Below are positions 25,544-34,488 of a DNA stretch of 64,000 bases, one piece after another. Made by a program: the position numbers and the translations under genes. Within the stretch, counting starts at the first letter, position 1. The number at the start of each line of letters is the position of its first letter. Below the pieces are notes generated by a model. That model had not been told where the DNA came from. It made no database searches and saw nothing but the letters and a program-made list of their open reading frames with translations. This DNA comes from Paenibacillus sambharensis. GTDB taxonomy: Bacteria; Bacillota; Bacilli; Paenibacillales; Paenibacillaceae. The stretch is from positions 248,001-312,000 of the forward strand of contig NZ_QKRB01000044.1 in assembly GCF_003233845.1 (NCBI RefSeq), in the 5' to 3' direction.

Positions 25544-25933
25544 TTAACGTCCGTTCAGACCGAAGACGCTGCTTATAATGATCTCTGGCAGTTCGGCCTT
25601 CTGTGCCTGGTAATCCTCCAATGTGAGGCTGCCCGAAGCAAGGCGCTCATCCAGTTGAGCTGTCAGCTCAGCGATTTGCAGGCGGATAAGCTCCTGAACA
25701 TCTGAATTGTGCGACTCTGCCAGTTCAGCGAGCGACATGCCTGTGTACAGCGCCTGGTATACTTCTTCCTCATCTGCTGCACCAAGTGCCCGGAGGAAGC
25801 CGTCACCGGTATCCTGCTTCATGATCTGAGGAGCAATGGCCGTTTGGGCGTTTGCATTGTCCGAGCCGATCATGGAGCTGATGGTGATGGCGAATGCTAT
25901 CGTACCGACAACAATAATGCGTTTGGGACTCAT
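25544..25933 (-). CDS. Secreted protein of unknown function
   Basis: 129 residues with a Sec signal peptide (KRIIVVGTIAFAITISSMIGSDNANA, cleavage likely after ANA). The mature part is acidic and helical: a segment like a short DNA- or peptidoglycan-associated helical repeat (MSLAELAESHNSDVQELIRLQIAELTAQLDERLASGSLTLE). That plan, with LAESHNSD and an I/L periodicity, recalls a LysM-like or SHOCT-like helical pair, but I cannot assign a family. The gene is monocistronic and ends at the strong hairpin. Confidence 0.75.
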   Translation of the reverse strand: MSPKRIIVVGTIAFAITISSMIGSDNANAQTAIAPQIMKQDTGDGFLRALGAADEEEVYQALYTGMSLAELAESHNSDVQELIRLQIAELTAQLDERLASGSLTLEDYQAQKAELPEIIISSVFGLNGR

Positions 25934-26364
25934 ATATGAATTCCTCTTTTCCTGATCATTTAGAATCTGCAGTATCGAAAAGCTCGCGTATGTATATTCT
26001 CTACTACGTTTATTTAGATACCCCGTTCCGGTTTTTTTGTAACAGCTGCTGATGATCTGGAATGTCTGGTGTAGTTACCCCCTGGCAGAAGTATTATCGC
26101 ATGCAAACATTAAGAAAGCCTTAAAAGAAGCAAAGGGTTTCCTTAAAAAGCTGGCTTGAGAAGAGTAGAATCGCATATTTATACAGTATAGAAATGACAA
26201 GATAGTGGCCGCTTTTAGCTGCAAATCATGCAGCTTGTCTTGAAACATGTAGGATTTTAGCCTACTGGAAAAAACAGTGTCATAAAAATGCCGTTAATAT
26301 ATATGCATATTATACAGTCCAGTGTTATAATGAGATAGCATCTTTGAACGAGGGAAGTGATGTC

Positions 26365-26421
26365 ATGTGCATGTTAGGTTATGCGGGAGAGATTACTTCC
26401 CAAACGAAAAACCTGCCGTGA
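26365..26421 (+). CDS. Possible 18-codon leader peptide
   Basis: ATG at 26365 preceded by GAGGG (10-nt spacing) opens an 18-codon frame ending in TGA at 26419. A TATAAT lies at 26326. A weak hairpin AAAAACC/GGTTTTT (26407-26436) overlaps the stop. This is the only ORF-like signal in the 680-bp gap 25934-26613. Small frames arise by chance, so confidence is low. Confidence 0.2.
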   Translation: MCMLGYAGEITSQTKNLP

Positions 26422-26456
26422 CTGATCATGGTTTTTTGGCTAAATAACCAATATTC

Positions 26457-26485
26457 TTGCCGTTTCCAATACACGATGTTATAAT
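26457..26485 (+). promoter_or_regulatory. Candidate promoter of the amino acid ABC transporter operon
   Basis: TTGCCG, 17-nt spacer, TATAAT (26480-26485). The predicted start near 26492 is followed 23 nt later by the 15-base operator-like sequence. The rest of 25934-26456 holds an AGCTGC/GCAGCT hairpin near 26218, a GTAGG/CCTAC hairpin near 26250 and the short frame at 26365, but no convincing gene. Confidence 0.6.
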
Positions 26486-26514
26486 ACTTCACATACATAA
26501 GATATGTGATGTCA

Positions 26515-26529
26515 TGTATATTGTATACA
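26515..26529. promoter_or_regulatory. Operator-like sequence shared with rocD, copy 1
   Basis: TGTATATTGTATACA, 23 bp after the predicted start of transcription, where a bound repressor would block elongation or open complex formation. The identical 15 bases occur at 28995-29009 upstream of rocD. Confidence 0.6.
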
Positions 26530-26613
26530 GATTTTGGGAATGGGTTGAAATTCAGGGTGCCGGGAACCTCCTGCATCAAAGAAATTACATTAAAGTCTTG
26601 GGAGAGATGACAG

Positions 26614-27447
26614 ATGAAGAAGTTTTTACTGCTTATCACCATGGTAACAACGCTGGCACTGACAGCCTGCGGACAAGGAAGCAAAGGCGCTAATGATCCT
26701 GCTCCGGCAAATAACAGCCAGGCAGGGGGGAGTACGGAGCCGACAGAACAGCAGACGAAGCTGGTTCTTGGTACAAGTGCGGACTATGCGCCATATGAGT
26801 TTCAGAAGATGATTGACGGTAAGAATACAATCGTTGGTTTCGATATTGAAATTGCCAAGGAAATTGCCAAGGATATGAACGCTGAGCTGGTCATTCAGAA
26901 CATGGATTTTGACGGTCTGCTGATGGCGCTGAACGCCGGCAAGGTGGATATGGTCATCTCCGGTATGACACCAACACCTGAGCGTGCGGAGAATGTAGAT
27001 TTCTCGGAGATCTACTATTATGCCGAGCAGGGTGTCCTGGTGAAGAAGGACCGTCTGGCCGAGTTCCCGACGCTTGAATCGCTGTCCGGCAAGAAGGTCG
27101 GCGTGCAGAAGGGCTCCATTCAGGAAGGCATCGCGCAGGAGATTGAAGGCGCTAAGCTGACATCCCTTGGCAAGATCCCCGAGCTGATCATGGAGCTGCA
27201 GACCGGCCGTGTCGATGCGCTGATTCTGGAGAAGCCGGTTGCTGACCAATACGTGCTGAAGCAGGATGACATCGCGCTTGCGGATGCGAAGATCGAACAG
27301 CCGAAAGAAGAGTCGGGTGCGGCAGTTGCCGTGAAGAAGGGGAATGCTGAGCTTCTGGAGAATATTAACAAAACGCTCGAGCGGCTGATGGCAGCAGGCG
27401 ACATTGACCGCTTCGTGGTGGAAGCGAACGAGCTGGTTGGCGAATAG
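26614..27447 (+). CDS. Polar amino acid ABC transporter, substrate-binding lipoprotein
   Basis: 277 residues. The signal peptide ends in LALTAC with Cys 19 as the lipid anchor, followed by a Gly/Asn/Ser-rich linker and a family 3 binding protein fold: LVLGTSADYAPYEF, then GFDIEIAKEIAKDM, NAGKVDMVISGMTPTPERAENVDFS and KKVGVQKGSIQEG. It resembles ArtP and other arginine/lysine-binding proteins. Position upstream of the roc operon and the shared operator point to arginine or ornithine as ligand. It is the first gene of a three-gene transporter operon. Confidence 0.93.
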   Translation: MKKFLLLITMVTTLALTACGQGSKGANDPAPANNSQAGGSTEPTEQQTKLVLGTSADYAPYEFQKMIDGKNTIVGFDIEIAKEIAKDMNAELVIQNMDFDGLLMALNAGKVDMVISGMTPTPERAENVDFSEIYYYAEQGVLVKKDRLAEFPTLESLSGKKVGVQKGSIQEGIAQEIEGAKLTSLGKIPELIMELQTGRVDALILEKPVADQYVLKQDDIALADAKIEQPKEESGAAVAVKKGNAELLENINKTLERLMAAGDIDRFVVEANELVGE

Positions 27448-27503
27448 TCTATAGCAAGAGATCGTTCAGCCAAGGCGAATACAAACGGACGGAGTAGTTA
27501 GCG

Positions 27504-28157
27504 ATGAATCTGGATTTTTCGTTTCTGGCGGACCACTGGCAGAGCTATGCCAGTGCCGCCTGGATAACCCTGCAGCTGTCGTTCTTCGGCGTGCTGCTGG
27601 GTACCATTCTTGGTATCGGATTCGCCCTTATGCGCCTCTCGGGCATTTGGGTGGTCAGGTTCCTCGCAACAGCTTACATTGAGCTGGTCAGAGGGACACC
27701 GATGCTGGTGCAGATTTTCATTATTCACTACGGTCTCACCCAGTTTGGGCTGGACTTTGCACCCTTCCAATCGGGTATAATCGCCCTTACGATTAACAGT
27801 GCTGCCTATATGGCCGAGGTATTCCGGGCTGGCATCATGGCGATTGACAAAGGTCAGACTGAGGCCGCGCGTTCACTGGGATTGTCCAAGGGAATGGCCA
27901 TGCGGTACATCGTACTGCCGCAGGCATTCCGCAACATGCTGCCGGCAATCGGCAACGAGTTCATTATCATTATTAAGGACTCCTCACTGGTTTCGGTTAT
28001 CGGCATAGCGGAAATTATGTATACAGCAAGAACGCTGCAGGGCAATCTGTTCCTGCCGCTTGAGCCGCTGCTCGTTGCAGCAGGTGTCTACTTCATTCTT
28101 ACCTTTACGCTGTCGAAGCTGCTCGGCGCCTTGGAAAGGAAGTTGAGAAACCAATGA
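27504..28157 (+). CDS. Polar amino acid ABC transporter permease
   Basis: 217 residues with five membrane helices. The coupling-loop motif [34 protein letters not shown] and the family signature [13 protein letters not shown] are intact, as in ArtQ, GlnP and HisM. It forms the membrane channel with the ATPase encoded next. It starts 56 nt after the binding protein and overlaps the ATPase gene by 4 nt (ATGA), which couples translation. Confidence 0.95.
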   Translation: MNLDFSFLADHWQSYASAAWITLQLSFFGVLLGTILGIGFALMRLSGIWVVRFLATAYIELVRGTPMLVQIFIIHYGLTQFGLDFAPFQSGIIALTINSAAYMAEVFRAGIMAIDKGQTEAARSLGLSKGMAMRYIVLPQAFRNMLPAIGNEFIIIIKDSSLVSVIGIAEIMYTARTLQGNLFLPLEPLLVAAGVYFILTFTLSKLLGALERKLRNQ

Positions 28158-28876
28158 TTAAAGTCCAGGGACTGCGTAAATCGTTTGGCAAGCTGGATAT
28201 TCTGAAGGGAATCGATACGGAAATCCGCCAGGGCGAGGTAGTGGTGGTCATCGGACCAAGCGGCTCCGGCAAGAGTACGTTTCTCCGCTGCCTCAATTTC
28301 CTGGAGGTGCCGACAGCTGGCGAGATCGTATTCGAGGGACAGAAGATTGTGAACAAACAGTCTGAGCTCAATGCGATCCGCCAGAAGATGGGGATGGTGT
28401 TCCAGCATTTCAACCTGTTCCCTCATATGAGCGTAATGGAGAACCTGACACTGGGACCCCGGAAGCTCAAGAATATGAGCAAGGACAAGGCGGAAGCCAC
28501 CGCCGTGGATCTGCTCCGTTCTGTCGGGCTGGAGGATAAGCGAAACGCTTATCCCGACTCGCTGTCCGGCGGCCAGAAGCAGCGGATAGCCATCGCCCGG
28601 GCACTCGCGATGCAGCCGGATGTCATGCTGTTCGACGAACCGACCTCCGCGCTTGATCCCGAGATGGTCGGCGAAGTGCTGGATGTGATGAAGAAGCTTG
28701 CACAGAATGGCATGACGATGGTGATCGTCACCCACGAGATGGGCTTTGCCCGCGAGGTTGGCGACCGGCTGCTCTTCATGGACGGCGGCAACATCGTGGA
28801 AGAGGGAGTGCCGCGTGAGGTGCTCCAGAACCCGCAGCATCCGCGCACGCAGGACTTCTTATCCAAGGTTCTGTAG
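28154..28876 (+). CDS. Polar amino acid ABC transporter ATP-binding protein
   Basis: 240 residues, typical of the ArtR/GlnQ/HisP group. Walker A is GPSGSGKST (about 34), Q-loop [17 protein letters not shown], signature [16 protein letters not shown], Walker [15 protein letters not shown], and the switch histidine in [11 protein letters not shown]. It drives uptake of a polar amino acid, here probably arginine or ornithine. A terminator follows about 60 nt after the stop. Confidence 0.96.
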   Translation: MIKVQGLRKSFGKLDILKGIDTEIRQGEVVVVIGPSGSGKSTFLRCLNFLEVPTAGEIVFEGQKIVNKQSELNAIRQKMGMVFQHFNLFPHMSVMENLTLGPRKLKNMSKDKAEATAVDLLRSVGLEDKRNAYPDSLSGGQKQRIAIARALAMQPDVMLFDEPTSALDPEMVGEVLDVMKKLAQNGMTMVIVTHEMGFAREVGDRLLFMDGGNIVEEGVPREVLQNPQHPRTQDFLSKVL

Positions 28877-28936
28877 GGCTGTTAATCTCGAATGGAATGT
28901 AATAAATCAAGCTTTCGTTGTATTTTCCTTTAGCTG

Positions 28937-28962
28937 CCTGAGAGGCTTGACCGCCTCTCAGG
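28937..28962 (+). terminator. Terminator of the transporter operon
   Basis: CCTGAGAGGC and GCCTCTCAGG form a perfect 10-bp stem with a 6-nt loop, followed by ATTTCTT. It separates the transporter from the roc operon. Confidence 0.75.
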
Positions 28963-28986
28963 ATTTCTTAACAAGGCATATGTATA

Positions 28987-29017
28987 TTGTATTTTGTATA
29001 TTGTATACAAAATACAA
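28987..29017. promoter_or_regulatory. 31-bp perfect inverted repeat upstream of rocD (operator copy 2)
   Basis: TTGTATTTTGTATA (28987-29000) is the exact inverted repeat of 29004-29017 around a 3-nt centre. Inside it lies TGTATATTGTATACA (28995-29009), the 15-base sequence also present upstream of the transporter. It ends 34 bp before the rocD ATG. Composition (GTATAC-centred, A/T-rich flanks) recalls operators of GntR-type repressors. Confidence 0.7.
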
Positions 29018-29051
29018 GTAATCATACTAAACCGAATAGGTGGGCTGATTC

Positions 29052-30254
29052 ATGAAATCAACAACGTTTATGGAGCTTTCCAATACATACAGCGCGCACA
29101 ACTATCATCCGCTGCCGATTGTGATCTCGAGGGCGGAGGGCATTTGGGTCGAGGACCCGGAGGGCAACCGCTACATGGATATGCTCAGTGCCTACTCCGC
29201 GCTCAATCAGGGGCACCGTCATCCAAAGATTATTCAGGCGCTGAAGGACCAGGCGGACATGGTTACACTGACATCCCGGGCCTTTCACAGCAGCACGGCG
29301 GGACTCTTTTATCATAAATTGTCGAAATATACTGGCAAGTCAAAAATCTTAGCAATGAACACGGGAGCCGAGGCAGTGGAAACCGCGGTCAAGGCGGTCC
29401 GCAGGTGGGCTTACCGGGTGAAGGGCGTGCCGGAAAATCAGGCCGAAATCATCGTCTGCGACGGAAATTTCCATGGACGTACGATTACGGTTACCTCGTT
29501 CTCTTCATCACCGGAGTACAAGAAGGACTTTGGCCCGTTCACACCGGGCTTCAAGATTATCCCTTACGGCGACCTGGAGGCGCTGGAGCAGGCGATTACA
29601 CCGCATACGGCAGCCTTCCTCGTCGAGCCGATCCAAGGCGAATCAGGCATCATGATCCCGCCCAAAGGCTTCCTGAAGGCAGCGGAGGCCCTCTGCCGCA
29701 AGCATAATGTGCTGCTCGTGGCTGACGAAATCCAGACCGGCTTTGGCCGGACGGGAAGGCGCTTTGCAAGCGACTGGGATGATGTGACGCCGGATGTGTA
29801 TGTGATGGGCAAAGCGCTTGGCGGCGGCGTGATGCCGATCTCGGCGATCGCGGCTGATGGTGAGATTCTGGATGTATTCGAACCCGGATCTCACGGCTCT
29901 ACCTTCGGGGGCAATCCGCTTGCCTGTGCGGTGGCGATCGCAGCTCTTGAGGTGCTGGAGGAGGAAAGGCTGGCGGAGCGGTCAGAACGGCTTGGTGCTT
30001 ACTTTGCGGAGAAGCTCGCGGCGATCAGAAGTCCGCTGGTGAAGGAAATTCGTGCGCGCGGCCTGTTTATCGGGCTGGAGTTGAATGCGGCGGCAAGGCC
30101 GTACTGTGAGCAGCTGATGACAGAGGGCCTGCTGTGCAAGGAGACGCATGAGACGACGATCCGTTTTGCTCCGCCGCTTATTATCGATCAAGCTGATATC
30201 GACTGGGCGCTGGAGCGCATTGAGGCTGTGTTGACGAGTGTCCATAGTGAATAG
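29052..30254 (+). CDS. rocD: Ornithine aminotransferase
   Basis: 400 residues, full length for class III PLP enzymes of the RocD type. [25 protein letters not shown] and the [18 protein letters not shown] segment bind cofactor; Lys254 ([13 protein letters not shown]) should form the Schiff base, and [11 protein letters not shown] holds the pyridine-nitrogen aspartate. It converts ornithine and 2-oxoglutarate to glutamate semialdehyde and glutamate. It is the first gene of rocD-rocF-rocA, behind the 31-bp inverted repeat. No sigma-54 type promoter is seen, unlike the B. subtilis roc genes. Confidence 0.96.
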   Translation: MKSTTFMELSNTYSAHNYHPLPIVISRAEGIWVEDPEGNRYMDMLSAYSALNQGHRHPKIIQALKDQADMVTLTSRAFHSSTAGLFYHKLSKYTGKSKILAMNTGAEAVETAVKAVRRWAYRVKGVPENQAEIIVCDGNFHGRTITVTSFSSSPEYKKDFGPFTPGFKIIPYGDLEALEQAITPHTAAFLVEPIQGESGIMIPPKGFLKAAEALCRKHNVLLVADEIQTGFGRTGRRFASDWDDVTPDVYVMGKALGGGVMPISAIAADGEILDVFEPGSHGSTFGGNPLACAVAIAALEVLEEERLAERSERLGAYFAEKLAAIRSPLVKEIRARGLFIGLELNAAARPYCEQLMTEGLLCKETHETTIRFAPPLIIDQADIDWALERIEAVLTSVHSE

Positions 30255-30302
30255 TCAGATCGGGGACTGTGGAGAGGAACCGAACGAATGGAGGCAAGGA
30301 CG

Positions 30303-31250
30303 ATGAGTATGATGGAACGGGAAGCGAAGGCGGTTGTTCAGAAGCAGGCGATGAAACTGCAGCTTATCCACGTGCCGTTCGGGCTTGGCGCGGGGCGTGC
30401 CGGAACAGAGCTGGGGCCTGGAGATATCCTGCACGCTGGCCTGGTACGGCAGATCCGGAACCTGGGGCATGACCTGGCGGATGATGTGTGGGTCAGCTGT
30501 GCGGATAAGCCAGCGGCGGCTCCGGCTCCGGGCGAGAGGCTGAAGCATTTTGCCGAGGTAGCGGAGATGAGCCGCAATGTATGCACGGAAGTATCGGCTG
30601 CGGTAGAATCCGGTGCATTCCCGCTGATCCTGGGCGGGGATCACAGCATTGCGATCGGCACAATGGCCGGCCTGGCGGCTCATTATCCAAGCCTTGGGGT
30701 CGTCTGGATTGATGCCCATACAGACATGAACACGGAGGCTACAACCCATTCAGGCAATATGCACGGGATGTCGCTGGCGATTGCGCTGGGGAAGCTGCGC
30801 AGTTTCTCCTACGCGGACATTCCGGGAGCCGGACCTTCTATTAAGAAGGGGAACATCGTCATGGTAGCCGCACGGGATATCGATCCCGGTGAACGTGAGC
30901 TGATCCGGAAGGAAGGTATCGCCTGCTTCACCATGCATGATATCGACCGGCTGGGCATTCATGCCGTCATGGAGAAGGCACTGGAGATTGCGGGCAGTGG
31001 AACGGATGGCGTCCATCTAAGCTTCGATATCGATTCGGTCGATCCTGTAGAAGCTCCGGGTGTCGGCACACCGGTGAGGGGCGGGCTGAGCTACCGGGAA
31101 GCGCATTTTGCCCTGGAGCTGCTGGCTGAGTCTGGCCTGATTACTTCTATGGAGGTTGTGGAGGTCAATTCGCTGCTTGATCCAAGCGGCCGGACAGCAA
31201 GGCTTGCAGTTGAACTGATTGCTTCCATGCTTGGCAAGCGAATTATATAA
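30303..31250 (+). CDS. rocF: Arginase
   Basis: 315 residues. The dinuclear manganese site is complete: GGDHSIAIG, WIDAHTDMNTEATTHSGNMHG and SFDIDSVDPVEAPGVGTPV. It hydrolyses arginine to ornithine and urea, feeding RocD. The ATG at 30303 has GGAGG 8 nt upstream; an ATG at 30288 with a weaker site is possible. The extra 10-15 N-terminal residues relative to B. subtilis RocF are polar. It lies between rocD and rocA in one transcription unit. Confidence 0.96.
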   Translation: MSMMEREAKAVVQKQAMKLQLIHVPFGLGAGRAGTELGPGDILHAGLVRQIRNLGHDLADDVWVSCADKPAAAPAPGERLKHFAEVAEMSRNVCTEVSAAVESGAFPLILGGDHSIAIGTMAGLAAHYPSLGVVWIDAHTDMNTEATTHSGNMHGMSLAIALGKLRSFSYADIPGAGPSIKKGNIVMVAARDIDPGERELIRKEGIACFTMHDIDRLGIHAVMEKALEIAGSGTDGVHLSFDIDSVDPVEAPGVGTPVRGGLSYREAHFALELLAESGLITSMEVVEVNSLLDPSGRTARLAVELIASMLGKRII

Positions 31251-31309
31251 ACAAGATGCGGCATAAGCTTTAGTCATGATAGCTTTATTTTATAGAGAAG
31301 GCAGGGATT

Positions 31310-32881
31310 ATGATGACAAATCAGCTGTTTCCACCATTTGCGAATGAACCGTTCACAGATTTCAGTCAAGAGGATAACAAGAAGGCCATGCAGTCCGCTC
31401 TGGCGGCGGTACGTGCTTCGCTCGGCCAGCATTATCCGCTGCGCATAGACGGGAAGGCTGTCGAAACAGATGGCCGTATTACATCCATTAACCCCGCGAA
31501 GAAGGACGAAGTTGTGGGGACGGTGGGAAAAGCAAGCCGGGAGCTTGCAGAGGAGGCCATGCAGTCGGCATTAGCTGCCTTTGAGCTGTGGAAGAAGGTG
31601 CCTGCCGAGGAGCGGGCGGGATATCTGGTAAAGGCTGCGGAGCTGATGCGCAGCCGCAAGCATGAGTTCTCGGCATGGATGGTGCTTGAGGCCGGCAAGA
31701 ACTGGGGAGAAGCGGATGCCGATACGGCGGAAGCAATTGATTTTCTGGAGTATTACGCCAGAGAGATGATCAAGCTGTCTGAGACGAATGAACGGCAGCC
31801 GCTTGTGAAGCTTGCGGGAGAAGACAATAAACTGACCTACATACCGCTGGGCGTGGGTGTTGTGATTCCGCCCTGGAATTTCCCGCTGGCCATCTGTGCG
31901 GGCATGACCTCGGCTGCGCTCGTCGCCGGCAATACCGTTGTTCTGAAGCCGGCTTCGACGACACCGGTCATCGCTTATAAGTTCTACGAATTAATGGTGG
32001 AAGCCGGAGTTCCCGCCAACGTGATTCAGTACCTTCCGGGAAGCGGCGGAGAGATTGGCGACTACCTGACCGGCCATCCGAAGACGAGATTCATCAGCTT
32101 CACGGGCTCGAAGGAAGTCGGCCTGCATATTAACAAGCTTGCTGCTGAACAGGCAGAGAGCCAGATCTGGATGAAGCGGGTCATCGCGGAGATGGGCGGC
32201 AAGGACGGCATTGTTGTCGATGAGACGGCTGATCTTGAGGCAGCAGCAGATGCGATTGTGGCTTCGGCATTTGGATTTCAGGGACAGAAGTGCTCCGCGG
32301 GCTCCCGTGCGGTGATCGTGGAATCCGTATATGACAAGGTGGTCTCGATGGTCGAGGAGCGGACGAAGAAGCTGGTGATGGGCTTGCCGGAGGATAATGC
32401 GCCTGTAGGGCCTGTAATTGATGAGACGTCCTATAACCGCATATTAGGTTATATCGAGAAGGGGCGCAAGGAAGGACGGCTGCTCGCCGGCGGCGGCAAA
32501 GGCCTTGACGGGGGTTATTTCATTGAGCCGACGGTATTCGCCGATGCAGCTCCTGATGCGGTTATCATGCAGGAGGAGATCTTCGGCCCGGTGCTTGCGC
32601 TTGCCAAGGCATCGGACTGGCAGGAAGCGATCGCCATTTATAATAATACGGAGTTTGGACTTACGGGAGCCTTCTTCTCGGGGAATGAGCAGCGGATTCA
32701 GACGGCGCTTGAAACGATGCACTGCGGCAACCTCTATATCAACCGCAAATGCACCGGCGCTCTCGTGGGCGTGCATCCGTTCGGCGGCTTTAATATGTCG
32801 GGTACCGATTCGAAGGCGGGCGGCCATGACTATCTGCTGCTGTTTACCCAAGCGAAGCTCACCTCGCGCAGAATCGGCTAG
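31310..32881 (+). CDS. rocA: 1-pyrroline-5-carboxylate dehydrogenase
   Basis: 523 residues, the size of RocA/PruA-type aldehyde dehydrogenases. Catalytic Cys328 (GQKCSAGSRAVI) and general-base Glu294 (RVIAEMGGKDGIVVD) are present, with the NAD-binding VIPPWNFPLAI and FTGSKEVG motifs and the C-terminal PFGGFNMSGTDSKAGG. It oxidises glutamate semialdehyde/P5C to glutamate with NAD, the last step of the pathway begun by RocF and RocD. The operon ends with a hairpin 63 nt after the stop. Confidence 0.96.
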   Translation: MMTNQLFPPFANEPFTDFSQEDNKKAMQSALAAVRASLGQHYPLRIDGKAVETDGRITSINPAKKDEVVGTVGKASRELAEEAMQSALAAFELWKKVPAEERAGYLVKAAELMRSRKHEFSAWMVLEAGKNWGEADADTAEAIDFLEYYAREMIKLSETNERQPLVKLAGEDNKLTYIPLGVGVVIPPWNFPLAICAGMTSAALVAGNTVVLKPASTTPVIAYKFYELMVEAGVPANVIQYLPGSGGEIGDYLTGHPKTRFISFTGSKEVGLHINKLAAEQAESQIWMKRVIAEMGGKDGIVVDETADLEAAADAIVASAFGFQGQKCSAGSRAVIVESVYDKVVSMVEERTKKLVMGLPEDNAPVGPVIDETSYNRILGYIEKGRKEGRLLAGGGKGLDGGYFIEPTVFADAAPDAVIMQEEIFGPVLALAKASDWQEAIAIYNNTEFGLTGAFFSGNEQRIQTALETMHCGNLYINRKCTGALVGVHPFGGFNMSGTDSKAGGHDYLLLFTQAKLTSRRIG

Positions 32882-32943
32882 GCTGCAGGAAGACCTGCAG
32901 CGGATACGGCCGCAAATATAGTAGTGGCTGACATGTTGCAAGT

Positions 32944-32973
32944 AATAACCGGTGGAATCTTCCGCCGGTTATT
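32944..32973 (+). terminator. Terminator of the roc operon
   Basis: AATAACCGG and CCGGTTATT form a perfect 9-bp outer stem with an inner GG/CC pair, followed by a short T run. Confidence 0.75.
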
Positions 32974-33069
32974 TGTGCTTTCTATTGGCGAATGGAGGGC
33001 AGGGGAAGGGGGTAAGGTATGTTAAGGCAGGGCAAGACAATGTTGACAAGCGAATGGAGGAGGATGAGG

Positions 33070-34338
33070 ATGAAGGATCTGGTACAGCAGATCAGTGCGG
33101 ATGCGGTTCGAATCAGCGGTCCGGATAATCTGGATGAGCTTGTGGAGCAGGCAGGCGATGCTTCGGTCGTGCTGCTCGGCGAGGCCTCCCACGGTACCTC
33201 CGAGTTTTATACGATGCGGGCGGAGATTACCAAGAGACTGATTGAGCGCAAGGGCTTTCGGATTGTCGCGGTGGAAGGGGACTGGCCTGCCTGCTATGAG
33301 GTCAACCGATATATTAAAGGGCAGGGGAAGACTGCGCATCATGCCGAACAGGCACTCCACGCTTTTACCCGCTGGCCGACCTGGATGTGGGCAAACCGTG
33401 AGGTTGCTGACCTTACCCGGTGGCTGCATTCCTTCAATGAAAGCAGGACAGGTATGGACAAGGCGGGCTTCTATGGACTGGATGTCTATAGTCTGTGGGA
33501 GTCGCTGGATGAGATTATGAGCTATCTTGAGCGAACCGGGTCCCCCGATCTGGAACAGGCACGGCGTGCTTTCGACTGCTTCGAGCCATACCGCCGGGAT
33601 GAACAGACCTATGGAGTATCGGCTTCGTTCTTCCGGGAGGACAACTGCGAGCAGGAGGTAGTGGAGCTGCTTAACCGGATGCGGACAGAGCGCCATAAGC
33701 AGGAAGAGCAGGGCGACGAGCAGGCTCTGAGTGCGGAAATTAACGCGCTTGTGGCGGTGAATGCAGAGCAGTATTACAAGGCTATGGTGAAGGGCGGCCC
33801 TGAATCATGGAATATACGCGACCAGCATATGACAGAGACACTGGATATTCTGCTCCGGCAGTATGGCAAAGGCGCCAAGGCGATTGTGTGGGAGCATAAC
33901 ACGCATATCGGGGATGCCCGGGCCACGGATATGGCGGCAGAGGGAATGGTTAACATCGGCCAGCTCGCCCGCGAGGCGTACGGAATGGATGAGGTGTTTG
34001 CGATCGGCTTCGGCACTTATGAGGGCACGGTTATTGCCGGCAAGCAGTGGGGAAGTCCCATGGAGCGGGTTACGGTTCCCGCTGCACTGAAGGGCAGCTG
34101 GGAGGAAGCCATGCATAACGCGGGTGCCTTTGACAAGTGGCTGATGCTGCGCGGACGGGACGATGTATATGGAACGGTCATTCCCCATCGAGCGATCGGC
34201 GTTGTCTATGATCCGCGCTATGAGCGTTACGGCAATTATGTACCGTCCGTCATGTCGGAGCGCTACGATGCCTTCATCCATGTAGAGCGATCCAAGGCGC
34301 TTGAGCCGCTGGCTGGTATACCGGTGGAAGTGTATTAA
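33070..34338 (+). CDS. Erythromycin esterase-like (EreA/ChaN-type) hydrolase
   Basis: 422 residues. The core carries LLGEASHGTSEFYTMRAEITKRLIE (conserved glutamate and histidine), VAVEGDWPACYEVNRYIKG, TRWPTWMWANREVADLTRWL, FYGLDVYSLW, IVWEHNTHIGDARATDM and a late RAIGVVYDP. This is the pattern of the erythromycin esterase family, most members of which have no shown macrolide activity and an unknown substrate. The ATG at 33070 has GGAGG 9 nt upstream; a start at 33019 is possible and would add 17 residues. It is a single-gene unit. Confidence 0.9.
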   Translation: MKDLVQQISADAVRISGPDNLDELVEQAGDASVVLLGEASHGTSEFYTMRAEITKRLIERKGFRIVAVEGDWPACYEVNRYIKGQGKTAHHAEQALHAFTRWPTWMWANREVADLTRWLHSFNESRTGMDKAGFYGLDVYSLWESLDEIMSYLERTGSPDLEQARRAFDCFEPYRRDEQTYGVSASFFREDNCEQEVVELLNRMRTERHKQEEQGDEQALSAEINALVAVNAEQYYKAMVKGGPESWNIRDQHMTETLDILLRQYGKGAKAIVWEHNTHIGDARATDMAAEGMVNIGQLAREAYGMDEVFAIGFGTYEGTVIAGKQWGSPMERVTVPAALKGSWEEAMHNAGAFDKWLMLRGRDDVYGTVIPHRAIGVVYDPRYERYGNYVPSVMSERYDAFIHVERSKALEPLAGIPVEVY

Positions 34339-34372
34339 AGCATTGCAGAAAGCAGAAACCGAATTGGGCAGC

Positions 34373-34411
34373 AAAAAAGACAACCTGGCTTCTCTCGGTG
34401 CCGGGTTGTCT
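34373..34411 (-). terminator. Terminator on the minus strand after the TetR gene
   Basis: AGACAACC/GGTTGTCT with an inner GGC/GCC. On the minus strand it runs into TTTTTT. It lies 78 nt after the TetR stop and also 35 nt after the esterase stop, so it may serve both. Confidence 0.75.
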
Positions 34412-34488
34412 GCGCTGTACCTATAATTTATAAGAACAGGTTGCGTTATGATGAGGTAACCGACAGTTGCATGAACACCTGCGGCCGG

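Noticed and set aside
28877-29051. Sigma-54 (-24/-12) promoter before rocD
   Set aside because: No TGGCAC-N5-TTGC-like sequence is present in the 175-bp gap; the inverted repeat suggests a repressor instead.
33070-34338. Macrolide resistance through the erythromycin esterase-like protein
   Set aside because: Most members of this family in soil Firmicutes have no shown esterase activity on macrolides, and nothing in the context (mobile element, regulator leader peptide) supports resistance.
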